Of a stretch of 64,000 bases of DNA, positions 36,724 through 47,276 are shown piece after piece. Both the position numbers and the translations under genes were made by a program. Numbering within the stretch: the first letter of the stretch is position 1; each line of letters begins with the position of its first letter. Under the pieces are notes generated by a model. It was not told the DNA's origin and did no database searches. It worked only from the letters and a program-made list of their open reading frames with translations. This DNA is from Pestalotiopsis fici W106-1 (Eukaryota; Ascomycota; Sordariomycetes; Amphisphaeriales; Sporocadaceae): contig NW_006917091.1 in assembly GCF_000516985.1 (NCBI RefSeq), positions 1,440,977-1,504,976 on the forward strand, in the 5' to 3' direction.

Positions 36724-37627
36724 TTAATTGAGTGTCTGGTTATACTCTGCAATCACGTCTTTGGTAGCATTGATAATGTCCAAACATCCCGGCGAGTCGG
36801 AATGGCAACATACACTGACAGGGTAACCTTTCACGGGCAATTCCACCGTCAGGCCCCCCACCGAGGTCACGCTATGGTGTTCGAGTTGCTGCCGCACGTG
36901 TGCCTGGACGCCCTCGATCTTCCACGGCTTCTTCTTGCGGTCGAGGATCAGGTGTCCCGTGTCGGTGTACTTGACGTCGCCGTAGAACTCGGCCCAGAAG
37001 GGCACGCCCACGTCGCTGGCCGCCTTCTCCATGTTGGTACCAGCGAGGCCGAGGACGGGCACGCCTTTGGGGATGCCCAGCATCACAGCCTTGGCCACAT
37101 CGTAGTCGCGGCACATCATGCCGTACAGGGCGCCGTGCGGTTTGACGTGATGCAGGGGAATGCCTTCGCGGTCCAGGAAGCCCTTCAACGAGCCTACCTG
37201 GTATACGGTGATGGCCGTGAGCTCTTCTGGAGACAACTTCATCTCGCGGCGGCCGAACCCTTGCAGGTCAGGGAGGCCTGGGTGGGCGCCACACTTTACG
37301 TTGTGCTTCTTGCATGCTTGCACCGTCTCGGCCATGATGAGAGGGTCGCCGCTGCGGCCAAGGATGTCAGTTGGACTCCGACCTCTCCAAACAAGAAACA
37401 AGGGGAAAAGAGGGAATGGAGTCGTGTCCGTAGTTACCCATGGAATCCGCAGGCTATATTAGCAATATCGATCATTGGCAAGATCTCCAGGTCGGGACCA
37501 CAGCTCCAGTTGCCATACTGCGGGTCACATTAGTTCGCTCGTCGCAGTGACAGTAGGGTATGTAACAACTCACGGCTTCGCCCATGTCCACGTTGAGTAG
37601 CACCTTGTGCTTCGTTGTGGCTGCCAT
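36724..37627 (-). CDS. LamB/YcsF family protein (5-oxoprolinase subunit A-like)
   Basis: Three exons on the minus strand, 37627-37574, 37517-37438 and 37351-36724, encode 253 residues, the normal family length. Motifs in order: [19 protein letters not shown] (split by intron 2), [15 protein letters not shown], and [11 protein letters not shown]. Bacterial PxpA, with PxpB and PxpC, opens 5-oxoproline using ATP. In Aspergillus nidulans lamB is required for lactam (2-pyrrolidinone) use. No PxpB/PxpC partner lies in this window. The third exon has markedly G+C-rich third positions compared with neighbours. The 490-bp upstream spacer carries the shared word GGCACGTCGGG. The likely role is ATP-dependent opening or handling of a cyclic amide. 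Confidence 0.92.
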
Positions 37628-38120
37628 TATGTGTGAGCCGACGGAGGCTTCTGGTTTCTTCGGTAGTTGTTCTGAGTGCAAGCGACTGATGAGGATGTGA
37701 TATGTAGTAGTCCGAGACCAGTTTATAGATCAAGCTCTCTTTGTTCGTTTATACACTGTCTCCAACTTCCAATTCGGGCTATGGATGCTAGGCTAACAAG
37801 TAGGTTGGCCCCGCAAGTTGATCCCTCTGGGGGGCTTAGGGGGTGAAGCCACCTAAACGAGACGGCGGCTCACAGGCGGGCACGTCGGGCAAACTCCCGG
37901 ACTGTCCACCACTCGACTCGGTCAATTCCCATTCACATCGGGTTCACATTTGTTATATGATCGCATTTGCTCACTTTGACTTAGCAAACATTGATGTTTT
38001 GTAATTGAAGAACTTCCAAGTCACCAGCTAGAGCGACTCGCAATGAACTACTGGTTGTGTGAAGCAAGGCTCAATACAGTCGGATCACACTATCATATTG
38101 ACTCTACTCAAGTTCAACCT
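37628..38120 (-). promoter_or_regulatory. Upstream region of the LamB/YcsF gene
   Basis: This 490-bp spacer separates the LamB/YcsF start (minus) from the 3' end of the SDR gene (minus), so it is mainly the LamB/YcsF promoter. Its distinctive feature is GGCACGTCGGG at 37879-37889, repeated identically in the 45-kb divergent promoter. Confidence 0.55.
37879..37889 (-). promoter_or_regulatory. Shared 11-bp word GGCACGTCGGG (copy 1)
   Basis: On the plus strand this reads GGCACGTCGGG, about 250 bp upstream of the LamB/YcsF ATG. The identical word is at 45270-45280. It may be a regulator site; the count of two is small. Confidence 0.35.
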
Positions 38121-39058
38121 TCAGTTGATTGTATAACCACCATCAACCACCATGGCTTGGCCTTGAACAAAGGACGCCTTGGGCGAGCAGAGGAACAATA
38201 TCGCATCGGCTATCTCATCCGGACGCCCATGCCGTTGCATTGGCGTGATCTTTGCCGCCGGGCCCATACGCTCGTCCAACTCCTTGGTGCCCGTCGTCAT
38301 GGCTGTAGCGATAAGACCAGGGCAGACAGAGTTGACACGAATGCCATCTTTTGAATAATCAATTGCATCACCTCGAGTCATGCCTATCACGGCCGACTTG
38401 GAGGCGCAATAGGCAGCTATATATATCTTGATCAGTCCGAGGTCACAAAACAAGTCAAGGCTGACGAGGGGAGGGGGTTCTTACCAGCTTGTGGTCTGCC
38501 CACTATTCCAAGCTGGCTAGCAATGTTGACAATGGCACCACGTTGTGGATCACGACCCGGAGCATGGGCCGGCAGGGGCTCTTGTTTGAGCATTGCAGCA
38601 ATCTCTGCTCTCGAGGATAGCCAACAAGCTCGGTAGTTGACGTTGTTGATGGCGTCAAAAGCGGCCAGGCTCTGCTCCGTGGACCGCACATCGTCGCCGA
38701 GGATCCCGGCGCAGTTGACCGCGTAGTCGACCCGTCCAAACTTGTCGACGACGGCGTTGATGAACAAGTCCACAAAGGCCGGGTCCGTGATGTCGCCGGA
38801 TAGAGCGAGAACTGTGACGTCGGGTGACGTGTCCTTGACTGCCTGTTGGCTCTGTGCCAGCAGGTCCGGCTTCCAGTCTGTGATTGCGATCCTGCGGCAA
38901 CCTTCCCGTGCAAATGCGAGAGCGGTATGCGCACCGATACCTAGAAAAAAAAAACATTAATCATGTGGGTGTTGGTAGTATTTGGCGATCGCTAACATAC
39001 CAACTCCACCAGCGCCTGTCAGAACTGCCACGCCGGGGAACAGGGTCTTCTGAGCCAT
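38121..39058 (-). CDS. Short-chain dehydrogenase/reductase (classical SDR)
   Basis: Three exons, 39058-39001, 38940-38485 and 38416-38121, encode 269 residues. Introns are 60 and 68 bp. The Rossmann motif TGAGGVGIG (residues 14-22) is rebuilt exactly across intron 1, and the catalytic YCASK (Y174, K178) lies just after intron 2. Also present are NCAG (95-98), the catalytic serine in NIAS (S161) and the C-terminal VVDGGYT. The acidic residue after strand 2 (D41) suggests NAD(H) preference. It is divergent from the cyclase gene, with a 520-bp shared promoter, which suggests joint control. The substrate, presumably an alcohol or ketone intermediate, cannot be read from sequence. Confidence 0.93.
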
Positions 39059-39578
39059 GGTGGTATGCAAAAGGGCGGTTCGAGACTCGAGAAGGGTAGC
39101 AGTCACAACAAAAAACAATGACGCGGGGCTGTCTTTTTTCCGTTATTAAAGCTCACAATGAGGTCCAGCCCCCAGTTTGTACATTTGATGTCTCCAATGA
39201 CAAGCCGTTGAAAGCTGTGACCCTGATATAGTCCTATTCTCAGCATTTGGTGTTATTAATGCAGGTAGATAAGCTGTACAGAGTATAGTAGTGCTCATTA
39301 GTGGGGTCTACGCCCCAGTCAGGGGTCCAACAGCTACCCCGAATCGCCCAAACGGTGTTAGCTTACAAGTTATACTTACTGTGACCATACATGACTTGCA
39401 AAAGGTAATCCGTCCCATTAGGTCATAATCCATATCTGCGTTCGTAGGGTCAATCTTTCCCATCCAGCTTGAACACCATCTCAAGATTCAAACCGTGGCA
39501 GCTATCGACCTGTGAAATTGAGACTGAAGAAGAAGAAGAAGAAGAAAGAGAAAAAGGCTGGAGGAAAACACCAAAATC
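39059..39578. promoter_or_regulatory. Divergent promoter, SDR / cyclase-family hydrolase
   Basis: 520 bp between two start codons pointing away from each other. An AAG/GAA-rich purine tract (39522-39560) precedes the cyclase start. The 11-bp word of the other two promoters is absent here. Confidence 0.5.
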
Positions 39579-40524
39579 ATGAGAACAGCTAGACAGATCT
39601 CAAGCTTCGGCTTGCCCCTTCGAGCTCTGCTCCCCAGTACCTCCGTGGGCTCCTCCTCCATTAACGCTTTGCCATCGCGCAGGGCAGCTTCCACAGCAGC
39701 GCCAGCAAAACCCACGATAGTCGACCTCACCCGGCCGCTCAAGCACCGATCGCTCTGCCATCCCTTCCACCCGCACTTTGTCATGACGAAATGGGACACG
39801 CACCAACCCATGGTCGCCGGCGAGGCCACCTTTCGCAGCTCGTCTTACTACATCTCCATGTCGGACCATGCCGGCACGCACATTGACGCCCCGAAACACT
39901 TCGACCCGGCGCCCGGCGCCCTGTCCATTGACCAGATGCCCTTGACGGATTTCTACACCGAGGGCATCTGCCTGGATCTCAGCCACGCCGAGCTCAGGGC
40001 GGGCATCACAGTCCCTGAGATGGAGGAAGCACTCAAGAAGTCGGACCAAGAAATCAAGCAGGGCGACACGGTTTTGCTGTATATGGCGCAAGTGAACGAA
40101 TGATTTCCTACTCTCCCCCTTTTTCTTCTCTCTTTTTCTTCTTCTTTTTCTTTTTCCCTTTCCTAACAAATGTTACTGGCTCGGTCTCCCTCCTGACAAT
40201 TTTCCTAGTTTCAACAAGAGGGTGTCTTGCGAAGATCCCAGGTGGCAGCACGACTTTCCTGGTCTGGTTCCCGAGTCGGTCCACTGGCTTGCCGACAAGG
40301 GTTGCAAGATCTTTGGTGTCGAGGCCGTGTCCCCCGCCCCCGAAGGCGAGCTCAACTTCCTCGCACATAACATCTGCGGCGAGCGGAGCATCACGCACAT
40401 TGAGGGTTTGGACAACCTGGAGAGCCTGCTGGGCAAGGGCAGATTCCGATTCATTGGCTTCCCTCTGAAGTTTGTCGAGGGTAGTGGTAGCCCAATCCGC
40501 GCTGTCGCCCTATTCGATAACTGA
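39579..40524 (+). CDS. Cyclase-family metal hydrolase, mitochondrial-type N-terminus
   Basis: Two exons encode about 272-274 residues. The first 40 residues are rich in Arg, Ser and Ala with no acidic residue, like a mitochondrial presequence. The family signature H-A-G-T-H-I-D-A-P-K-H (H97, H101, D103, H107) is intact; it binds divalent metal in kynurenine formamidases and isatin hydrolases, which open N-formyl or lactam amides. The intron end at 40208 is clear, preceded by a long CT tract and CTGAC. The donor is ambiguous: GT at 40079, or GC at 40088 (GCAAGT, a strong GC-AG donor), which keeps the more natural LLYMAFNKR join and gives 274 residues. It is divergent from the SDR gene. The substrate is unknown; a cyclic amide is the best guess. 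Confidence 0.88.
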
Positions 40525-41138
40525 TTGGTGAGGTACATAAATATTATAAATACCCAATGGTCGTTCCGCTTCAATTAGCAATCTATTGGGGCGGTGTAAA
40601 TTAGTATTGCTCATGAATTCTTTATTGTTCCTTTTGCCGCACCTGCAACACCTAGTATTATTCCCGCCACTTGGGACTGGAGCCGCGCAGAGTGACCGAC
40701 GCGGTTCGATTTGCGTCCATGGCCGTTTTGCAGTTTCTGTCGGATTTTGGCAGCTTCCGTACTGCCTCGCCCATACCGCGTATAATCTCGCCATCGGGCT
40801 TCCAGTGTCCCATATAGCAACCGTAATGCTCGGGCAATGTACGATGGATTCTTCTCTTCCTTCTTTGGGGCTAATATACTCACATATAATAGGATCACGT
40901 CTATTCTGAACAAGCTAACTAAACTTCTTTGTAAGATGTGGTATCCTACCCAGTGAAACGACAGTTATACTTCACTATGTGCACTTTAATTCGGATCGTG
41001 CTAAAGTATTCTTTTGGTCTATTATATATTATTCCATAATTGTTTATCCGCTCGCTGTTACAGCAAACAAAGGTGACGTCTGGAAATCAATTACAGATTA
41101 TCATAAATGGCTCATCCCAGATAACGCCGTGAGTGTGG
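40525..41138. other. Intergenic between convergent genes
   Basis: 610 bp between the 3' ends of the cyclase gene (plus) and the GPI-protein gene (minus). No feature is recognised. Confidence 0.6.
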
Positions 41139-42295
41139 TCAATAGAGCGCCCACGCCAAGAACAGCAACAAGGATGCCACCCAACCAACACGCGTTGCAT
41201 TTGCGGCACTATTTCTAGATTCATCGTTAGCATGGCGATATACTGGGTTTGGGAACTGGGATAGCCGTACTGGGTATCTGATGTCGAACTTGATCCTGAA
41301 CCAGTCGAACCCCCGGTTGTCGGGTTGTTTTCTGGATCTGACGAATTCCAACTGTTGTTTTCGTCCCCGGTCCAGCAAGTAAACCCTTGGTACAGGTCGG
41401 TGTCATCGCCAGTAAAGTTGAGAGAAGCGAAAGCTGCTCCCAAGGCTGGGCAGCTAATATTTCCGGTGGACTCGACTCTGATCCACGATACCGACTTTAA
41501 CGACGGAAAATCGATTCTGGGAAATATGTAAGCAAAATTTTAAAACAGATAAAGAGACGTCAGCCACGCCTCAAGGCGGGAAATACGTGCTGGTCAAAAT
41601 GGCCGTCAAGGAGCACCGCTCCAACAACAGTAGACAATGCTGGCAATGATACGTTGCGAAGTTTATAATCACCCACAATGGCGATATCTCCCTCGATGAA
41701 ATTGAGCTTTCTATATCGTTATCAACCTATTAGCGACTTGAAGTAATATCTCCGCGCGGGACCAACGATAATACCACGGCACAGAAGGCGAGAAGCGACC
41801 TATCCACGCCATGTCTCTTGGGCGACCTGGAACAATGTAGAAACTTACGGGAACGAGACGCTAGTCAGGTTTTCAATATAGCCAAACAGCATTCCGGCGT
41901 ACGTCAAATTCACGAGATCGGGCATGTAGACAGTGGTCACGCCATCCTCGACCCAATCAGAACCCTCGAGCTTTGGTCCGAGATAGCCAGAGCTTATTTT
42001 AGGCAAGGACTCAACACCGGGCAAATCGAAGGGGCCCGTGAACTCGTGGGCGATGTAAAACAGGGTGCTGTCAATTATTGGACAGGTCTTGTAGAAATCG
42101 ATATCTGAAGAATTCGAAATTGAGACTATACCATCATCACACTCCAAAGCACTCACACCTAATAGAATCATGCAGTCAGATTTCCAAGATTGCACATCGT
42201 GACGGGTGTTGGCGTTGGGTTCATCTAGCCTTACCGGAGAGGACATGGATTGCTGTCAGGTACGCTCCGAGGAGCATTAAACTCGAGCCAAACAT
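41139..42295 (-). CDS. Small GPI-anchored ECM33/Sps2-like cell-wall protein
   Basis: About five exons on the minus strand: 42295-42235, 42158-41849, 41710-41587, about 41516-41271, and 41214-41139. The N-terminus (MFGSSLMLLGAYLTAIHVLS) is a signal peptide. The middle has beta-helical leucine-rich repeats of the receptor-L/ECM33 type (LPALSTVVGAV, FPSLKSVSWIRVESTGNISC) with many N-glycosylation sites. A Ser/Gly/Thr-rich linker leads to a hydrophobic tail (RVGWVASLLLFLAWALY) after small residues, a GPI-attachment signal exposed only after removing a 56-bp intron. The protein would be about 270 residues, shorter than ECM33 (about 400). The third-to-fourth exon join is out of phase by one base with the obvious splice sites, so it may be mis-modelled or broken. 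It is the one non-enzymatic gene in this run. Confidence 0.62.
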
Positions 42296-43342
42296 GCTGA
42301 GCGATCCCTGTCTAGTCCAACTTGGCGGGATTGAAGAAGCGACCGAAGAAAAGATGCTAGGCCGCAGAGATCAGATCGGCTGCCTGGCGACCCATTATAT
42401 GTCCTCGCTGTGCCGCTTAACAACGAGCCGGTACCCCTGCCGGCCCTTTGATTACACGCCAGGCTGGGTCCGACTGTGGCTATTGGATGACTGGATACGA
42501 GCTTATTGTTACCATCGACCAGGCCCAATAGTTTATGCCACCCCCAGACCTTAGCGCAACGAATTTTCTGGGCTATGCACATAACTAGGTACGCGATTCG
42601 CACCGGGTAATTGACAACTAGGCGGCGTGGTCAGTCTTATACAGTCTAGAATGTTTCCATTTCCATGATCCTTCGGCAGAAAGAGGCCACTCGCGTGGGA
42701 GAGCACTGCACTTTGCGAATCAAGCTGAGCGGCACTGGGGCACACGGATCTTCCCAAGTAGGCGTAGTGGTTAGGTAACTAGTCATAAGCAGTTAGTGCC
42801 CTGCACGCAGTTATTATGCTTATTTAGAGTGCGCTGACCGTTTTTTTCTTTCGTTTGTCAGGAACGTAGGACAACCCGGACAATGGTAAGTAGAGTCTTT
42901 TATTATAGCCCACTAATAAATATATAATAACTATACAAGTATCCAGAAGAAAGTGTTCAAACCGTGCTTCATGATATCTCAAGTTTGCCAAGTTTGGTTA
43001 GCTGAAAAATGCTTATTTTCAAATTCAGGAGTTTGGTGACAGAATGTCATGTGACTATCACCTATTTTTCGATCTGACATCTGACATGCGTGCCTTCATC
43101 TTCGGCATTTAGAACCTCCACAATTTAAGGGACTCCATGTCTAGCAGACAGAATTTAAATGCAAAAGCCGCTATATGAAAATACTATCAAGGTGCTGCAA
43201 TTGGCCGTGTTTTACGTTTCAGACTGGGAGGAATACATCAAATTGAGTCATAAAATTAATTGATACTAAAACCCCGCGCCCAAATCTACAACTCCATATA
43301 CTCCGTGAAATTCTTCGTTATAGGGATTAACACAGGCGAAGT
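42296..43342. other. Intergenic region
   Basis: 1050 bp between the GPI-protein start and the 3' end of the ligase gene. The central part (42780-43280) is A+T-richer. I see no gene. Confidence 0.6.
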
Positions 43343-45004
43343 CTAAACAGTCTCAATGTACCTCCGAACTTCCCTGCCAGACGTCAGTTTTTTGCTCGCC
43401 ATAGATTAGGGTCCTTGGGCGGGTGCCAGGGAGAGGGGAAGTATGGCTAGGGGCAGAGTAATGGGAATGATCTTTGGGAATGGCGGAGGGTAAACCAACC
43501 AGTCTGTCACGGCTTGATCCCAAAGCTGGATTTCATGTTGTCTTGTGCCCGCGAAATGTTCTACAAATTCATCCCCAAAGACTTCACGAGCAATACTCTG
43601 TGTGTTCGAGAACTTCTCAGTCGCCTCTTTCAGGCTCTGCGCCAATCTCACACCCCCTGTGATTTGATCTTTGCCTAGGGGAGGCAGGGTTAGTGGAAGC
43701 TTCTTCTCGATACCGCGGTATCCTATCGCCAGCACCGCGGCGTAAACGTAGAATGAATTCGTGTCAGCTCCGGGTACGCGCACCTCGATACGTGATGCGT
43801 TTGGCGACGACGTCGGCGGCGTGATCAGGCGAATCGAGCTCGCGCGATGTTCCAAACCCCAGGACACGGTGACAGGCGCGAAGAAGTTCTCTACAAGGCG
43901 CTTGTAAGAGTTTATCGTGGGAGCGAGCATGAGCATGATGTCAGGTAAGCCTTCAATGACACCAGCTAGGAAGTGTCTTCCCACGTCAGACAGATGTGCG
44001 ATATCTTCCCATTCTGCTTCCTCGTCTTTAGCTTCTCGGTAGAACAGGTTCTTGTTCTCTTTGTCGACGATCGAGATGTGGATATGGCCGGCGTTTCCAG
44101 GCTCCCCTTCGCGTGGCTTGGCCATGAAGCATGGCGTAACACCGTACTTGGTGGCCACGGACTTGACAACATATCTGGTAAAAGTAAGAAATTATTGTTG
44201 CAAAGTGTCATGTGAGAATATACTTGAAGAGGTTGGCTTTGTCTGCCATATTCGATATGCTATCGAATAATAAAGCAGCCTCGAACACGCCCACGCCGCT
44301 CTCGGTGTGCCAACCCTCAATACCACAGTCAAACTTATCACATGTATTGAATATGTCATGAAAGTAAGATTGATTCTGGGTCGGGCGCGTGAGACTATAG
44401 CCGAATCTGCCCTCCGTGAGGGCAGGCAGGGCATCCGTGGGGTTCTCGCGGAGAAAGGCGGCAACGTTGGGCTTGTTGCGGCCAGTCTGCGGCGCTCTGA
44501 ACTGCGAGAACTCAAATTCGGCTAATATATTCACCATTAGCTTTTGATTGTAGTGTACCAACCGGCTTCCTTACCTCCAGCCACGGCGCCCATTCCATTT
44601 GATTCCAATCTGGATACAACAGTGCTCAGGAGACCCCTCGGGCAGCAATGTAGTGGCTTTCCAGTATCTGGGTCATGCCAGTTTAGGAAGAAAAAGGGTA
44701 TGTTCTCTTCCCATGGTATTCTGCGGTACGTTGCAAGATCCGGGACAGCGAGGAGATCCCGAGCACCATTCTTCGAGTTGCAGACTTTGAGATCGCGAAA
44801 ATACGCTTTGTCATGCATGTCCCAGCCAAAAATGATAGAGCAGAAGCCGAATCCTTTCCGCGCAATGGAGAGAAACTTGCTCTTGGCCATGATCTTGCCC
44901 CGAAGCATGCCGTCAACATCTACGCCCGCCACCTTGACTTTGGTGTCATTTTCGAGGATTGAGGGCAGCTGCTCCACCGTGAGTTGGCTTTGCTTAAAGA
45001 CCAT
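43343..45004 (-). CDS. Glutamine-synthetase-like ligase (GlnA/FluG-domain type)
   Basis: Four exons, 45004-44575, 44521-44224, 44174-43500 and 43373-43343, encode 477 residues with consistent phases. The tiny last exon (EVRRYIETV) follows a 126-bp intron. Hallmarks in order: beta-grasp VDVDGMLRGK; first metal site AEFEFSQF; GWHTESGVGVFE; ATP site NAGHIHIS; NSYKRL; EHRASSIRL; and RIEVRVPGADTNSFYVYAA. This is the bacterial-type GS-I fold, as in the C-terminal half of FluG and in gamma-glutamyl ligases such as PuuA, IpuC and TdnQ, not the eukaryotic GS-II. Relatives join glutamate to amines as a first step of their breakdown. The gene is divergent from oxygenase 2. Substrate inferred only. Confidence 0.92.
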
Positions 45005-45502
45005 CTTGCGCGGATTTGGGATTGGGGTTGGGAATGATGCTGCAAATTGAGTCGACGAGAAATAAATGAAAGACCAAATTCGGCCAGAAACATAAGAAAC
45101 TCTTTGTCACAAGTTGCTCCGTGTTTACCCACCTTGGAAAGCTAGATGCAATTATTAGTGGCTCAGCCAAGGTGGTTACATAAGGTATATCGTAGTTGCG
45201 TCTGTAACACGGGTACCGTTAGTTGCTCCTAATCAACCCCAATCAGGCAAGTTGGGGACGTCGACGTCAGGCACGTCGGGACCACAAAAAAGAGCTGGCG
45301 TTTGAAAGTTCTGGACTCTGGATTCGTAGTAAGACTTGTAAGTAAGCAAAGTATCCATGTGCTTTGTGAGGACAAGTTTCGTATATTTCAAGCCCACAGG
45401 CGTCGAGAAAAGTACAAGTAGAGAGCTTACACTAGTCACCAGCTCATTTGACTTACATCTGATCACCATTGCACCGGATATACTCAAAACTCATTTAATA
45501 CA
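45005..45502. promoter_or_regulatory. Divergent promoter, GS-like ligase / oxygenase 2
   Basis: A 500-bp spacer between divergent start codons. It contains GACGTCGACGTC-like overlapping palindromes at about 45258-45269 directly followed by GGCACGTCGGG (45270-45280). Confidence 0.55.
45270..45280 (+). promoter_or_regulatory. Shared 11-bp word GGCACGTCGGG (copy 2)
   Basis: Identical to copy 1 at 37879-37889. It lies about 266 bp from the ligase start and 223 bp from the oxygenase 2 start, beside two GACGTC palindromes. Confidence 0.35.
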
Positions 45503-46704
45503 ATGTCATCTACCAACACCATTCAGGCGGCGACTCCAACCTCGCTGGCGACCAACAATTCTTCCGGCTTCGCAGGGAAGTTCCGATATGTGAACAAGGA
45601 GAAGAAGCTGGCCACTAATCCTAACCTCTATCACTTACCACCGCTCTCGGATTTCAACGATCCTGTTACCCTTCCTGTTACGGATATCCGCCCATCACTT
45701 GCACAAGGCGATGCCTCGTCGTTCAAGCTCGCCGTCCATGGTTTCACGGCGCGCCGAGAGCCCTCGGAGCTGCACTCGGCCCCTCACAAGATCCAAAGCT
45801 GGTATAATGCGGAGCTCATCAAGTCCGTTTACATGCCCGAGGTAGAGGCAATGATTAAGAGGATAACAGGATGCAAAACGGCAATCGTGGAGTCTGCCGT
45901 GCTTCGGAATAATGTCCACACAGAGGTCGACTCGCACTCGAAGGAGCATTCCGGGGCCGACTTCAAGGCGGATGAAGCGGGCCATGCCCCCGCATGATTG
46001 GATTTTCCAACGCTGGCGGAGCCTCACCGGCGCCGAAGGTACACCTAGATTTCTCGCCCTTGGGGGCAAGGCAACACATTCGCAAGTACCATCGCAACCT
46101 GGCCTTGGCAACGGAACCCGTCATTGAAGCCGAGAACAAATTGCTCAAGTCTGGCGTTCGGTGGGAAGAGCTCAAACTTCACTATGGAAATGGAGACGCC
46201 GAGACGGGAATACCCCGATTCGCACTGTTCTCTGTCTGGCGATCACTGAAGACGGTCCGTCGAGATCCCCTGGCAGTGGCCTCGTGCGCGACATTCCCCA
46301 CCTCTGACTACGTCGCCATCGATCTCATCCAGCCCAGCGGCCGATTCATCCCTCCTCATCTGTCTCAAATCATCGACCCGAGCAATCCGCAAGGTGGCAG
46401 CTCCGGAGACGATCACGCCAACGACGACGAGGCTCCTACTCACCTCTCCAACAGCTACTTGGCATATGAGCCCAGCGGCGGAAACAGCCATGATTGGCAC
46501 TTCATCTCCAACCAAGAACCCGAGGACGTTTTAATCATACAACTATTTGACAACGAGATGGAAGCCCTCGAGGCCGCAAAGCAAGAGAACAAGTCCGAGC
46601 CCAGCGTGGGCGGTGTTATCCACAGCGCATTCGAGCTGGAGGGTCAAGACGATAGTGTCGAAGCTAGAGAAAGCCTGGAGGTCAGAGTTGTAGCGATCTG
46701 GTGA
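45503..46704 (+). pseudogene. CmcJ-like non-heme iron oxygenase 2, frameshifted
   Basis: Two overlapping frames together make one CmcJ-family protein of about 400 residues: 45503-45997 (164 codons, ending GHAPA-stop) and 45994-46704 (MIGFSNAGG... to the natural end SLEVRVVAIW). The break lies at the C5 run 45987-45991; one missing C would explain it. The family features sit on both sides of the break: VYMPEVEAMIKR before, and VHLDFSPLGARQ, FSVWRSLKTVRRDPLAV, the late HDWHFISNQEPEDVLIIQLFD and VGGVIHSAFE after. It is about 100 residues longer than oxygenase 1, with an extended N-terminus. Either it is a recently inactivated gene or the assembly has a homopolymer error. It is divergent from the ligase gene. 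Confidence 0.85.
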
Positions 46705-47145
46705 TTGGAGGCGCGCCCGATGCTAGTTTGAAATGCCTACTTCTACCAGGAAACGTCTTCTGTTTCATTATTAACTAATGTGACCTCGATAGAACTCAGC
46801 AGTACCAATATAGTTCCAAGACTTTCAATACTATTCACCGTCTATTAAAGCAGATGTACACTCTGCTTTTCACAATGTCCAGTATGCTGCTGTATTCCAG
46901 GTGCTGACTTGTGAAGATTTCGAAGTGCGCGGGCGACTTTAATAAAATCACACTATCTGAACCACTATCTGAACTACTTCCCTCGGTTGAACTTGAGTCT
47001 ACGAAAGCATTTTTGACTCATCTCTCATTCGTTCCATAGTGCTCGCGATCGTCGCCTCTTGGATCAGAAAAGTTAGGTACCGTACCGATCCTCCAAGACT
47101 GCATATATGGGGCCGCAGCTTCTAACCTAGCTGTTTTACGGAGCA
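46705..47145. other. Intergenic, left flank of the transposon block
   Basis: 440 bp of normal composition between oxygenase 2 and the first inverted-repeat arm. It ends with GCA, matched by GCA just beyond the right arm. No gene is seen. Confidence 0.6.
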
Positions 47146-47276
47146 CCAGAGGCCAAACTGTTGNNNNNNNNNNNNNNNNNNNNNNNNNNNNNNNNNNNNN
47201 NNNNNNNNNNNNNNNNNNNNNNNNNNNNNNNNNNNNNNNNNNNNNNNNNNNNNNNNNNNNNNNAAAAACCCCAAAT
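47146..47276 (+). repeat. Left terminal inverted repeat, split by the N gap
   Basis: The arm reads CCAGAGGCCAAACTGTTG (47146-47163), then 100 N, then AAAAACCCCAAAT (47264-47276). The pieces together equal the 31-bp right arm with one G/A difference. Thus the gap may have zero real length. Confidence 0.75.
47164..47263. other. Assembly gap (100 N)
   Basis: Exactly 100 N at the left edge of the A+T-rich block. Because the flanking bases complete the inverted repeat without missing or extra bases, the gap is probably a scaffolding placeholder, or a misjoin at the repeat. Confidence 0.98.

Noticed and set aside
36703..37533. 276-residue plus-strand open frame
   Set aside because: It is antisense to the LamB/YcsF gene, whose motifs are unmistakable; its length reflects the high G+C of that exon.
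39600..40169. Minus-strand frame of 189 residues
   Set aside because: Antisense to the cyclase-family gene, running into its CT-rich intron; Arg/Lys-rich composition is an artefact.
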